Positions 7,816 to 15,314 of a stretch of DNA of 21,965 nt are shown here, in pieces. The notes under the pieces are model-generated. The model was not told where the DNA came from and did no database searches. It saw nothing but the letters and a program-made list of their open reading frames with translations. The stretch comes from an uncultured Geobacter sp. (GTDB lineage Bacteria; Desulfobacterota; Desulfuromonadia; Geobacterales; Geobacteraceae). The stretch is taken from contig CALABV010000082.1 of assembly GCA_937886325.1 (NCBI GenBank), positions 1-21,965 of the forward strand, written 5' to 3'. Both the position numbers and the translations under genes were made by a program. Position 1 is the stretch's first letter, and the number at the start of each line of letters is the position of its first letter.

Positions 7816-7895
7816 AGAGAGCCTTTCCTATGCGGAGATGACGGCGACATCCTTGCAAGAACCATCACAGACGTTGATACGGAATAGATCCTTTC

Positions 7896-7914
7896 CATCC
7901 GGAAAATCCGGATG
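7896..7914. promoter_or_regulatory. Perfect 8-bp palindrome with AAA centre
   Basis: CATCCGGA and TCCGGATG surround AAA, giving a perfect inverted repeat of 19 bases, about 80 bases upstream of the HD gene on its strand. It could be an operator for a dimeric regulator of the HD gene, or a small RNA hairpin. No T-run follows on either strand. Confidence 0.35.
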
Positions 7915-7928
7915 TGACACTATTGGTT

Positions 7929-8114
7929 TCACCCTGAATCCGTAACGCCTTCACGCCTTAGCCTTCGCGGAACGCCTTGGTTTATTGCATCGGCGTGGAT
8001 TGAACAAGCCCGACGAAGTTCACACGGAGTACCCGGCGTGAACCGGCATCGGCGACGTTCAAACCCCGGCATTCCGCTCGCCTCGGCATTCAGGCATCGC
8101 GGATTCAGGTTCAC
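7929..8114. repeat. Possible ~180-base repeat element with inverted ends
   Basis: The ends carry CCTGAATCCG (7933-7942) and its reverse complement (8100-8109), with further imperfect matching on both sides. Inside are two copies of GCATCGGCG (7987-7995 and 8046-8054) and a small TGAAC/GTTCA stem (8001-8005 with 8018-8022). On the minus strand a GTG-started 61-codon frame spans the whole element almost exactly (8114 to 7929), rich in Arg and Cys, with no family resemblance and no ribosome-binding site. The mix of terminal inverted repeats, internal repeats and an arbitrary open frame is typical of dispersed intergenic elements. Whether other copies exist cannot be told from one window. Confidence 0.35.
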
Positions 8115-8192
8115 GTAATATCAACAGCACGGAAAAAGTCAACAAAAAATTCCGCGGTCTGCTGCGCCACTGCATTCCCGTTTCCGGATCTC

Positions 8193-8222
8193 TTGCATAA
8201 ATGTCCCCTGACTTGCTACACT
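8193..8222 (+). promoter_or_regulatory. Sigma-70-like promoter for the MoxR operon
   Basis: TTGCAT (8193-8198), an 18-base spacer and TACACT (8217-8222) make a reasonable -35/-10 pair. The expected transcript start, near 8229, leaves a leader of about 30 bases before the MoxR ATG. This is the only good pair seen between the possible repeat element and the gene. Confidence 0.4.
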
Positions 8223-8258
8223 GATTGCCGTCCGGAATTCAACCGCAAAGGATATACC

Positions 8259-9200
8259 ATGAGCCTGCCGAAACGCGACGAGATGCTCCATGTCATAGAA
8301 ACCCTTTCGACCCGCTACCTGCGGGGAAAGATCCGGGCCGTCAAGCTGTCTATGATCGCCCTTCTATCCGGGGGGCATATCCTGCTGGAGGATATTCCGG
8401 GTCTCGGCAAGACAACACTTGCCCTTGCCCTGTCCGGAGTGCTCGGCATGACATTCGGCCGTCTCCAGTGCACCAGCGACCTGCTTCCCTCCGATATCAC
8501 GGGGCTTTCCATCTTCAATCGTGAAGAGGGAAAGTTCACCTTCCTGCGCGGCCCCATCTTCAATAACCTGGTTCTGGTGGACGAGATCAACCGCGCCATG
8601 CCCAAGACCCAGAGCGCGATGCTGGAGGCCATGGAGGAGCGGAGGGTGACCGTCGAAGGGGTGACCTATCCACTGCCGGCCCCTTTCCTGGTAATCGCAA
8701 CCCAGAACCCGGTGGAGCAGGTCGGGACCTATCCCCTGCCGGAATCGCAGATGGACCGGTTTCTCATCCGGACAGGGATAGGCTACCCACCGGAGGAGAT
8801 AGAGAAGACCATCATCAAGGGTGGGAGTATCCGTGATCGGATCAAGGATCTGACGCCGCTGGTGGGACTGAGCGATATCATGGAAGCGCGGAAGGCGGTT
8901 AAAGAAAAGGTCCTCCTGTCCGATACGATTGTAGGGTACATCTTCGCCATTGTTGCCGCCACCAGAAACCATCCCTTCATTCTGACCGGCGTTTCCACGC
9001 GTGGCGGGATCAATCTTGCCGAGGCGGCGCAGGCCCACGCCTACCTGGAAGGCCGCGACTTTGTCGTTCCCGAGGACGTAAAAGCCGTTGCTCTGCCGGT
9101 CGGGGCTCACCGCCTGATCCTGCGGCCGGAAAACGAAGCGCTGGACAAGGAGGACGTATTCCAGTCCGTTCTCAAAAACATAGAGATTCCCATTCTCTGA
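8259..9200 (+). CDS. MoxR-family AAA+ ATPase
   Basis: A 313-residue AAA+ protein with Walker A GLGKTT (residues 48-53, inside LLEDIPGLGKTTLA), Walker B LVLVDEIN (Asp108, Glu109) and the MoxR block ATQNPVEQVGTYPLPESQMDRFLIR, which includes the sensor and arginine-finger region. A C-terminal helical lid domain follows. The ATG at 8259 is preferred over 8193: AAAGGA lies just upstream and the added residues are not family-like. MoxR ATPases act as chaperones that remodel or activate partner proteins, often ones carrying VWA domains. Here it heads a MoxR-DUF58-transglutaminase cluster, a common arrangement whose members probably work together at the membrane. It is followed at once by the DUF58 gene, probably with overlap. 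Confidence 0.92.
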   Translation: MSLPKRDEMLHVIETLSTRYLRGKIRAVKLSMIALLSGGHILLEDIPGLGKTTLALALSGVLGMTFGRLQCTSDLLPSDITGLSIFNREEGKFTFLRGPIFNNLVLVDEINRAMPKTQSAMLEAMEERRVTVEGVTYPLPAPFLVIATQNPVEQVGTYPLPESQMDRFLIRTGIGYPPEEIEKTIIKGGSIRDRIKDLTPLVGLSDIMEARKAVKEKVLLSDTIVGYIFAIVAATRNHPFILTGVSTRGGINLAEAAQAHAYLEGRDFVVPEDVKAVALPVGAHRLILRPENEALDKEDVFQSVLKNIEIPIL

Positions 9201-10063
9201 CCATCACCAAGGCCGGGTTCTGGTACATCGCCATTACGCTGCTCATGGGTTTTGCCGCGGTCAATACAGGCAACAACCTCCTCTTCCTCATCGTATCGTC
9301 CCTCCTGGGCTTTATGGCGGTTTCCGGGTGCCTCGGCTGGATGAATCTCCGAAATCTGGGGGTGACGGTCTCGCTCCCGGACGAGATATACGATGGCAAG
9401 GATACCTTTGTGACCGTCCGGCTGGAAAACCGCAAGCGGTTTCTGTCCGTTTTTCTGCTCCGCGTTCATATCTCCGGCAAGGATGTCCGGTTCCCCCTCG
9501 TGGAGAAAGGCTGCGTGGAGTCCGATGCGGTGACGCTGGTGTTTCGCGGCCGGGGCTCGAAGCTTCTGGAGAAGGCGACCGTCTCCTCTCCCTTTCCCAT
9601 CAACTTTTTCGTCCGGCGGAGGAGCGTTTCGCTCTCCGTGCCCTTTACCGTCTTCCCTTCTCCCAGGGAGTGCCCGGCCGTGGGGGGTACGGGGAAAAAG
9701 GACGCGCGCGGGGATGCGTTTTCGCGGCGCAAGGGATTCGGGGGGGATGTGGCGGCGATCCGCGACTACACGGCTAGCGACCCCCTCAAGCTTATTCACT
9801 GGCGGCTCTCGGCCCGCCAGGGGGAACTGAAGGTGAAGGAGATAACTGCGCCGTCCGAAGACCCCCTGATCATCGATGTGCTTTCCCTTCCGGGGGGCGG
9901 CCTTGAGGAAAACCTGTCCTGCGCGGCGTACCTGGTGAACAGGTCTTTCCGCGCCAACCGGGCGGTCGGCCTGAAGGTAGGGTCCAGGCTTGTCCGGCCG
10001 GACCTGAGCCGGACGCACCGGCTGCGCCTGCTGACGGAGCTTGCGGTGTATGGTACACGTTAG
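9197..10063 (+). CDS. DUF58-family membrane protein (start codon uncertain)
   Basis: Two N-terminal membrane helices (AGFWYIAITLLMGFAAV and NNLLFLIVSSLLGFMAV) are followed by a beta-rich domain and the DUF58 signature AIRDYTASDPLKLIHWRLSARQGELKVKE. The family nearly always opens with ITKAGFWY-like residues before the first helix. That sequence is present in this frame but lies upstream of the first ATG (9245), which would cut away most of helix 1. No ATG, GTG or TTG is found before it. I place the start provisionally at CTG 9197, which overlaps the MoxR stop. ATT 9158, 4 bases after a perfect AAGGAGG (9147-9153), and ATC 9203 are alternatives. DUF58 proteins are partners of MoxR ATPases of unknown exact role. 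Confidence 0.82.
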   Translation: MTITKAGFWYIAITLLMGFAAVNTGNNLLFLIVSSLLGFMAVSGCLGWMNLRNLGVTVSLPDEIYDGKDTFVTVRLENRKRFLSVFLLRVHISGKDVRFPLVEKGCVESDAVTLVFRGRGSKLLEKATVSSPFPINFFVRRRSVSLSVPFTVFPSPRECPAVGGTGKKDARGDAFSRRKGFGGDVAAIRDYTASDPLKLIHWRLSARQGELKVKEITAPSEDPLIIDVLSLPGGGLEENLSCAAYLVNRSFRANRAVGLKVGSRLVRPDLSRTHRLRLLTELAVYGTR

Positions 10064-12005
10064 GACGGTTCTCGATATCCTGGCGCTGGTGACGGGACTG
10101 TTGGGCTCGGCCCCCCTGTTTTTCCATCTCAACAGGATTCCCCAGTTCGTCTTTCTCGCGGCACTGGCGTTCGTTATCGTTACCGCATGGAAAGGGGTTC
10201 CGCCCCTGAGAGGGTGGCGAGCGACGGTCATTACGGGAGTCTTTTTCTTCTATTACGCGCTCCAGTTCTCCCGTGACAACCTCGTGGAACCTGCCGCCAA
10301 CCTCCTGGTGGTGCTCCTTTCGATCCGGCTGGCAGGGGAGAAAATCCCGCGAAACTACCTCCAAATCTATGCCCTTTCCCTGTTTGCCCTGGCGGCATCG
10401 TCCGCCTTCAGTCTCAGCGGCGCGTTTCTCGGGTACCTGGCCCTCCTGCTCCTTTCCATCGCCGTTTCCCTTGTCCTCCTTACATTCTTTACCGTGGACA
10501 GCAGGCTGTCCCTGACCCGTCGGGGACTGCGGCGCGTGGCTTCGGTCGCCGCGGCCATGCCGGCGGCGTCGGCGCCTCTGATCCTGCTGTTCTTTGTTAT
10601 TCTTCCCCGTCCCCAGTTTCCGTTGTGGGACTTTCTTTCACCCGCGGGAGAAAAGGTCGCCGGCCTGAGCGACCGGGTGGAGCCCGGTTCCGCGGCGAGC
10701 GTGGGGGAGGTTGCATCCCCTGTTTTGCGGGCGCGGAGTGAAAAGCTGCCCCGGAAGGACCTCTATTGGAGAGGTGTCGTGCTCAACACGCCGCAGGGCA
10801 ATGCCTGGATCCGAACGGAGATCCCGGGTCGGGAGGGACCTCCGCCCAAAGGGGTTGTCATGGTGCGGCAGACGGTCTTTCCCGAAACAACGGCGAGTCC
10901 CTGGCTGATAGCCCTGGACGCGCCGTGGAGTGTGAGTGGTGTCAGGTCGGGGAAAAGCGCGGATCTTGTGTTCAGGAAGCGGCGCTCGTCCGGCGGTCGT
11001 CTGAAATATGATACGGTTTCGGCGGCGCACGGCGTCATCGAAACGAAAGAAGGAGTCGACAGGGATTTCTATCTGAAACTTCCGGAAAAGGTGTCCCCGA
11101 GGGTCTTGTCCCTGGCCGGATCGATTGCGCGGCAGGGCGGTTCCGACAGCGTAAGGCTCTCCCGGCTGGAAGGCTATTTCCAGTCAGCCGGATTGCGGTA
11201 TGCGACCCGCGATCTTCCGAGATCCGCCGACCCCCTTGATGAGTTTCTTTTCGAGAGAAAGGCGGGGCACTGCGAGTTCTTTGCATCGTCCTTTGCCGTG
11301 CTGCTCAGGGCGGCCGGGGTTCCGTCGCGATTGGTGGGCGGGTACTACGGCGGGGAATATAACGAACTGGGCGGGTACTACCTGGTAACGGAAAGCATGG
11401 CGCACGCATGGGTCGAGGTCTTCCTGGAGGGGAGGGGATGGGTCAGGAGAGACCCGAGCATCTATGCCGTCAACTTCAGCCGGGAAAGGGATGGAAAGCG
11501 TCGCGGCCTCGTCGCGACGGTACGGCTGATCGCGGACTCCATGAGCTACTACTGGAACCAGACGGTGATCACCTATGACCTGGACAAGCAGTTGCGTATG
11601 GTGCGCGCGACCGGTTCGGCTCTGCGTACCCTTTCATTACCCTCCGGCGTGCGGCGGGCCGGTATCCCCCTGCTTATCGCCGGGCTCCTGCTGGCGGTTT
11701 TTCTCGTCTGCGCAAAGAGAAAATGGGGTTCGCGGGAACAGAGGGTAGTGCGGAAATTTCTTCGAATCGTCGGTAAGCGGTATCCCCACATTTCCATATC
11801 CCCCTCGACCGGCCTGCTGGAGCTTGCCGAACGGACAGGCGATCCTCGTGTCCGGAGATTCGCCGATATCCGCTACGGTGCTCTTTATCGGGACAGGAAG
11901 CTTTCCGAACGGGAATTCTCCCTGCTGGAAGACATCACCCGCGCTTTCGCCGCGTCACGGGAAACAGTCCGCGATATCGAGCGCACAAGCGGCACAAGTC
12001 ATTGA
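10050..12005 (+). CDS. Membrane-anchored transglutaminase-like protein (TgpA/DUF3488 type)
   Basis: A 651-residue protein. The first ~185 residues hold several membrane helices of the DUF3488 type; then comes a periplasmic transglutaminase core with the triad Cys408 (AGHCEFFASSFA), His452 (MAHAWVEVF) and Asp468 (RRDPSI), in the usual spacing, and one more membrane helix near 536-557, followed by a cytoplasmic tail (DUF4129-like region). The ATG at 10050 overlaps the end of DUF58 by 14 bases; a TTG at 10041 is a possible earlier start. Such proteins cross-link or cleave amide bonds, and accompany MoxR and DUF58 in many proteobacteria. The intact triad suggests an active enzyme. The physiological substrate is not known. 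Confidence 0.88.
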   Translation: MVHVRTVLDILALVTGLLGSAPLFFHLNRIPQFVFLAALAFVIVTAWKGVPPLRGWRATVITGVFFFYYALQFSRDNLVEPAANLLVVLLSIRLAGEKIPRNYLQIYALSLFALAASSAFSLSGAFLGYLALLLLSIAVSLVLLTFFTVDSRLSLTRRGLRRVASVAAAMPAASAPLILLFFVILPRPQFPLWDFLSPAGEKVAGLSDRVEPGSAASVGEVASPVLRARSEKLPRKDLYWRGVVLNTPQGNAWIRTEIPGREGPPPKGVVMVRQTVFPETTASPWLIALDAPWSVSGVRSGKSADLVFRKRRSSGGRLKYDTVSAAHGVIETKEGVDRDFYLKLPEKVSPRVLSLAGSIARQGGSDSVRLSRLEGYFQSAGLRYATRDLPRSADPLDEFLFERKAGHCEFFASSFAVLLRAAGVPSRLVGGYYGGEYNELGGYYLVTESMAHAWVEVFLEGRGWVRRDPSIYAVNFSRERDGKRRGLVATVRLIADSMSYYWNQTVITYDLDKQLRMVRATGSALRTLSLPSGVRRAGIPLLIAGLLLAVFLVCAKRKWGSREQRVVRKFLRIVGKRYPHISISPSTGLLELAERTGDPRVRRFADIRYGALYRDRKLSEREFSLLEDITRAFAASRETVRDIERTSGTSH

Positions 12006-12030
12006 CTTGATTTCATTTTGCTGCTACATT
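12002..12030 (+). promoter_or_regulatory. Sigma-70-like promoter for the TPR gene
   Basis: TTGACT (12002-12007), a 17-base spacer and TACATT (12025-12030) form the best promoter-like pair in the window. The -35 overlaps the stop codon of the transglutaminase gene. Transcription would start near 12037, giving a leader of about 128 bases before the TTG start of the TPR gene. This suggests that the TPR gene is transcribed separately. Confidence 0.55.
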
Positions 12031-12055
12031 TTCATTCCCGAAGTCCGACCGGAAA

Positions 12056-12112
12056 GGGAACCTCGATTCCCGATTGCAGTCCCTTCCCGTTGGAGAGATG
12101 ACTCCCTGAGTC
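12056..12112 (+). other. Structured leader of the TPR gene (hairpins)
   Basis: Within the predicted leader, GGGAA and TTCCC can form one stem around CCTCGA, and AAGGGA and TCCCTT offer an alternative. A second hairpin, GACTC-CCT-GAGTC (12100-12112), is perfect. I could not match the leader to a riboswitch class that I know (thiamine, cobalamin, cyclic-di-GMP and others lack the required core sequences here). It may simply be structure in a leader. Confidence 0.3.
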
Positions 12113-12164
12113 TGCCCGGAGTGATGGGTTGACACAGATCCCAAACGAGTAAAGAAGGTGTGAT

Positions 12165-14459
12165 TTGAGTTCTCAAAAAGACAAATATCTGGCAAGCGCG
12201 CAAAAGTTCATTCAGAAGGGGCAGTTCGACCGTGCCCTGAGGGACTATGAGCAGGTTGTTACCGCGGATCCGAAGGATGTCAAGCACCGTCAGAAGCTTG
12301 CCGAACTGCTCGTGAGGTGCAATCGGCGGGAAGACGCAATCAGGGAATATGATACTATCGCACGCTACTACGAGGAGAACGGCTTCAACCTGAAGTCCAT
12401 TGCCGTTTACAAACAGATTCAGCGGCTGGACCCCTCAAACATTGAAATATCCCTTTCCCTTGCCGCACTCAATGAAAAACAGGGCATGATTGGAAATGCC
12501 CTGTCGGAATACAAAACCGTTTTCGATGCCTATGAAAAATCGGGGAGGACCGAAGACGCCCTGAAAATTCTGGAAAAAATGCAGGGGGTGGATCCTGACA
12601 ACACCGACATCCGCCTGAAGCTGGCGGAGGCACTCTATTCCTCGGGAGCGCGGGACAGGGCGCACCAGGAGTATATGCGCGCCGCCATGGCCCTGAAGGA
12701 ACGGGGCATGACGACCCTTTTCGACAAGGTATGCGGAAAAATGCGTGAGCTTTTCCCGGAGAAGGAGGATTCCGGTTTCGAGATTCTGGCCGAACAGGTC
12801 CGGAGCGGAGTTGTTGATGATGCAATACCGAAGCTGCGCCAGCTTCTTCAGGGGGATCCGGATAATCTGCGCGTTCTCGATCTCCTGGCGGATGCGTACA
12901 GGGTTTCGGGTGATATGACCAGCCGAAGAGAAACTCTGCGGCGGATAATCGACGTTTCATCCGATGACCTCCCGGCTATCAAGGGGCTGATTGAATGTTC
13001 CGTTGAGGAAGGTGATGTGGACGGCAGCCTTGCCCTCATCGACGGGCATATGTCAGAGCTTGTCGCCGGGGGCGCCTACGGTGAGCTGGAGCGATACTAT
13101 ACAGCGCTTCAGAACAAAGCCCCGTACGACATACGTCTTCTCGAAGGGCTGAAAAGTCTGTACGAGCTGACCGGTGAAAGTTCTAAGCTTGCCGATGTGC
13201 AGGTCAGTCTCAATATTCTTTCCCAAAAAGGGGAAGGGGGAGCCGGAGCGTCCCCTGAGGAGTATGACGGACTTGAAGCGGTGTCCCGGGATGCCTCCTC
13301 TTCCGCCGAATCGGAAGCCTCCGCGGATCTTGCCTGGGGAGATGAAATCGACCTGTCGAAAGCGGCCGACATCGGTGTCTCCGCGGGCGGCGCGTCCTCA
13401 GAGGATGAAAGCGTCTGGGGAGATGAAATCGACCTCACCAATGCGGTCGACGTGGTTCTGGAAAGGCAGGAGGAGTCGAAGGGGCCGGGTATTGAGGACC
13501 TTGCCTCCGTTGACCTGGCTTCCGGCACGACAGGCGATGTAAAGGCTGAATCCGATGAATTCGAGATCGATATCTCCTTTGAATTGCCGGAAAACGCCGA
13601 CCTTTTTGCATCCACTGAGCCGGGTGGCGATAGGGAGGTTTCTTCCGGGAAGCCGGGGCATGGTGAACCGGATCTCCTGGATCTGACCGGGGCTGAGGTC
13701 CCGGTTGCGGATGCCGGCGGTGAAAATGAATTAGTCCTCGACATGGAGGCAGGTTCCGATCTCCCGTTTGCTATCGAAGAAGAGAGTCCTGTCGATGGAA
13801 GTGCCGAAGAATCGTCCTTTTCCCCGGATACGGAATCGCGGCCCGTTGCTTCTCCCTCCTTTGAGGAGCCTGTTCACGATATCTCGAGCCCGGGTCGGCC
13901 CGAGCTCTCCGCCTTTCCGGAAGAGGGTTTAGCTTCCTCCGTTGGGGCCGTCGAAGGCATCGCGCCGGAAGTCCCGGAACAGGCGGATATCCTTCAAGGA
14001 TTCAAGGAAAGCCTTGACCAGCAACTCGAGCAGGAGGATGCGGAGACGCACTACAATCTGGGAATTGCCTATATGGAGATGGGACTCCATGACGACGCTA
14101 TCAAGCAGTTCCGAATCGCCGCAAACGATTCGAACCGGGAACTGGACTGCCTGACACTGCAAGGGGTCTGCTGCCGGGAGAAAGGGGATTACGCAGGGGC
14201 GGAACAGGTTCTTGCGTCGGTGCTTTCCCTTGCGGATCTCGGCGCCGAGAGAGTCCTGAACCTCCGGTATGAGCTGGGGCTTCTGTACATGGCAGCGGGC
14301 CGCGGAGAGGAAGCGCTCCAGTCCTTCCGCGAAGTCTTCTCCGTGAATCCGGGCTTCCGCGAAACCATGAACATGATCGCGAAACTGAGCGGCAAAGCCG
14401 GAGCTTTCGACCTTTCGGACATGGATGATGTGGATATCGAGTTGGAGGAGATTGGCTGA
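12165..14459 (+). CDS. Tetratricopeptide (TPR) repeat protein with acidic linker
   Basis: A 764-residue, probably cytoplasmic protein. It starts at TTG, with GAAGGTG (12154-12160) just upstream, and the first residues (SSQKDKYLASAQKFIQKGQFD) already form a TPR helix. TPR-like helical pairs fill about residues 1-355, with typical FDRALRDYEQVV- and DAIREYDTIA-type stretches. About 360-610 is a low-complexity linker, rich in Asp, Glu, Ser and Ala, containing two copies of a WGDEIDL motif at 391 and 418. A second TPR block follows (about 625-745, DAETHYNLGIAYMEMGLHDDAIKQFRIA). Such proteins are scaffolds; similar architecture occurs in delta-type bacteria in motility and polarity scaffolds, but I cannot assign a role here. 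There is no signal peptide or membrane helix. Confidence 0.8.
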   Translation: MSSQKDKYLASAQKFIQKGQFDRALRDYEQVVTADPKDVKHRQKLAELLVRCNRREDAIREYDTIARYYEENGFNLKSIAVYKQIQRLDPSNIEISLSLAALNEKQGMIGNALSEYKTVFDAYEKSGRTEDALKILEKMQGVDPDNTDIRLKLAEALYSSGARDRAHQEYMRAAMALKERGMTTLFDKVCGKMRELFPEKEDSGFEILAEQVRSGVVDDAIPKLRQLLQGDPDNLRVLDLLADAYRVSGDMTSRRETLRRIIDVSSDDLPAIKGLIECSVEEGDVDGSLALIDGHMSELVAGGAYGELERYYTALQNKAPYDIRLLEGLKSLYELTGESSKLADVQVSLNILSQKGEGGAGASPEEYDGLEAVSRDASSSAESEASADLAWGDEIDLSKAADIGVSAGGASSEDESVWGDEIDLTNAVDVVLERQEESKGPGIEDLASVDLASGTTGDVKAESDEFEIDISFELPENADLFASTEPGGDREVSSGKPGHGEPDLLDLTGAEVPVADAGGENELVLDMEAGSDLPFAIEEESPVDGSAEESSFSPDTESRPVASPSFEEPVHDISSPGRPELSAFPEEGLASSVGAVEGIAPEVPEQADILQGFKESLDQQLEQEDAETHYNLGIAYMEMGLHDDAIKQFRIAANDSNRELDCLTLQGVCCREKGDYAGAEQVLASVLSLADLGAERVLNLRYELGLLYMAAGRGEEALQSFREVFSVNPGFRETMNMIAKLSGKAGAFDLSDMDDVDIELEEIG

Positions 14460-14665
14460 CGTCCGGCTATCAGGATTGATGACCGGCGTCGCGCATCCAC
14501 TCATCCGCTCCGATATCCCGCTCCTTGAGGACAGAGACTCCCTTGCCGGTGCGCATCAGCCTGGAATGCGCCCGTGAAGCAACTATCTCCCGTTGCCCGA
14601 ACCCGAAATACCGTCCCTGACAATCGTTTTGGCTGACCACACATCTTCCGAAAGGACTCACCTGA
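14460..14665. other. Gap between the TPR and HIT genes
   Basis: About 200 bases without a gene I can support. A minus-strand open frame covers part of it but runs on antisense to the HIT gene and has no ribosome-binding site. The only functional element seen is AAAGGA at 14651-14656, the HIT ribosome-binding site. No good promoter or terminator is recognised. Confidence 0.4.
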
Positions 14666-15172
14666 ATGGATAGGATTTGGGCTCCATGGCGCATGGAGTT
14701 TATCGTAAACGAGAAACCCTCCGGGTGTATCTTCTGTCTGGGAGAACGAAAGGACGAAGAAGCCGAGAAGGAAAGGCTCATTCTTCACCGGGGCATGCAC
14801 ACGTCAATCATGATGAACCGCTATCCGTACAGCTGCGGTCATCTGCTGGTCTCTCCCCTTCGCCATGTGGCGGATATGGGGAGGCTCCTCCCCGAGGAGA
14901 TGCTGGAGCTTTTCGAGAACGTACGTCTCTGTTGCTCCGTGATGACCGGGATACTGTCTCCGCAGGGATACAATATCGGTATGAATCTGGGAAAAGCCGC
15001 CGGGGCCGGGGTTGACGACCACCTTCACATTCATGTCGTTCCCCGATGGGTTGGAGATACCAACTTCATGACTCTCATTGCCGATGTGCGGGTTATGCCG
15101 GAAAGTCTCTCGGCAACCTACGACAAGCTTCTGGTCGGCTTTCGGGATGCGGGAGAGTCGGCCGCGCGCTGA
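14666..15172 (+). CDS. HIT-family protein (Ap4A hydrolase/phosphorylase-like)
   Basis: A 168-residue protein with the histidine triad HLHIHVVPRW (His119, His121, His123) and an N-terminal CIFC pair (Cys21, Cys24), probably metal-binding. The opening MDRIWAPWRMEFI and the block VDDHLHIHVVPRWVGDTNFM match the branch of HIT proteins related to bacterial Ap4A phosphorylases. These enzymes attack the alpha-phosphate of dinucleoside polyphosphates or nucleotide conjugates through the central histidine. AAAGGA lies 9 bases upstream of the ATG. The length is typical and all triad residues are present, so it should be active. Its neighbours do not indicate a special partner; it appears to be a stand-alone housekeeping gene. 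Confidence 0.9.
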   Translation: MDRIWAPWRMEFIVNEKPSGCIFCLGERKDEEAEKERLILHRGMHTSIMMNRYPYSCGHLLVSPLRHVADMGRLLPEEMLELFENVRLCCSVMTGILSPQGYNIGMNLGKAAGAGVDDHLHIHVVPRWVGDTNFMTLIADVRVMPESLSATYDKLLVGFRDAGESAAR

Positions 15173-15256
15173 TCTTTCAGAATGCTGTCTCCTGGAAGAT
15201 GCAGCCATTTGAAATGATGATGGAGCGTCCCTTTCGGAAGGGAAGGGGCGACACCC

Positions 15257-15286
15257 TTGCCGCGCATTGATTTCAAATCATATATT
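15257..15286 (+). promoter_or_regulatory. Promoter for the MCP gene with palindromic spacer
   Basis: TTGCCG (15257-15262), an 18-base spacer and TATATT (15281-15286) form a sigma-70-like pair. The spacer contains the perfect palindrome TGATTT-C-AAATCA (15268-15280), which would let a dimeric regulator block or change promoter access. The predicted transcript starts about 20 bases before the MCP start codon. Confidence 0.4.
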
Positions 15287-15314
15287 GACCGGCTGGAAAC
15301 AGGGAAGGAATGAT

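Larger units (their letters stand above)
7816..8192. other. Long non-coding gap between divergent genes
   Basis: This stretch separates the minus-strand HD gene from the plus-strand MoxR operon, so it should hold promoters for both. It contains the palindrome at 7896-7914, the possible repeat element at 7929-8114 and the A-rich stretch near 8132-8150. The MoxR-side promoter candidate starts at 8193. No tRNA or recognised riboswitch is seen. Confidence 0.5.

Noticed and set aside
7929..8114. 61-codon minus-strand frame as a real gene
   Set aside because: GTG start without ribosome-binding site, and it matches the borders of a repeat-like block; better explained as part of that element.
12031..12164. 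Cyclic-di-GMP (GEMM) or thiamine riboswitch in the TPR leader
   Set aside because: The conserved core sequences of these classes are absent.
14470..14800. Minus-strand frame across the TPR-HIT gap
   Set aside because: No ribosome-binding site and much of it lies antisense to the HIT gene; no domain is recognised.
15221..15250. Hairpin TCCCTT-TCGG-AAGGGA after the HIT gene as terminator
   Set aside because: No T-run follows, and it lies just before the MCP promoter; kept only as a weak hairpin.
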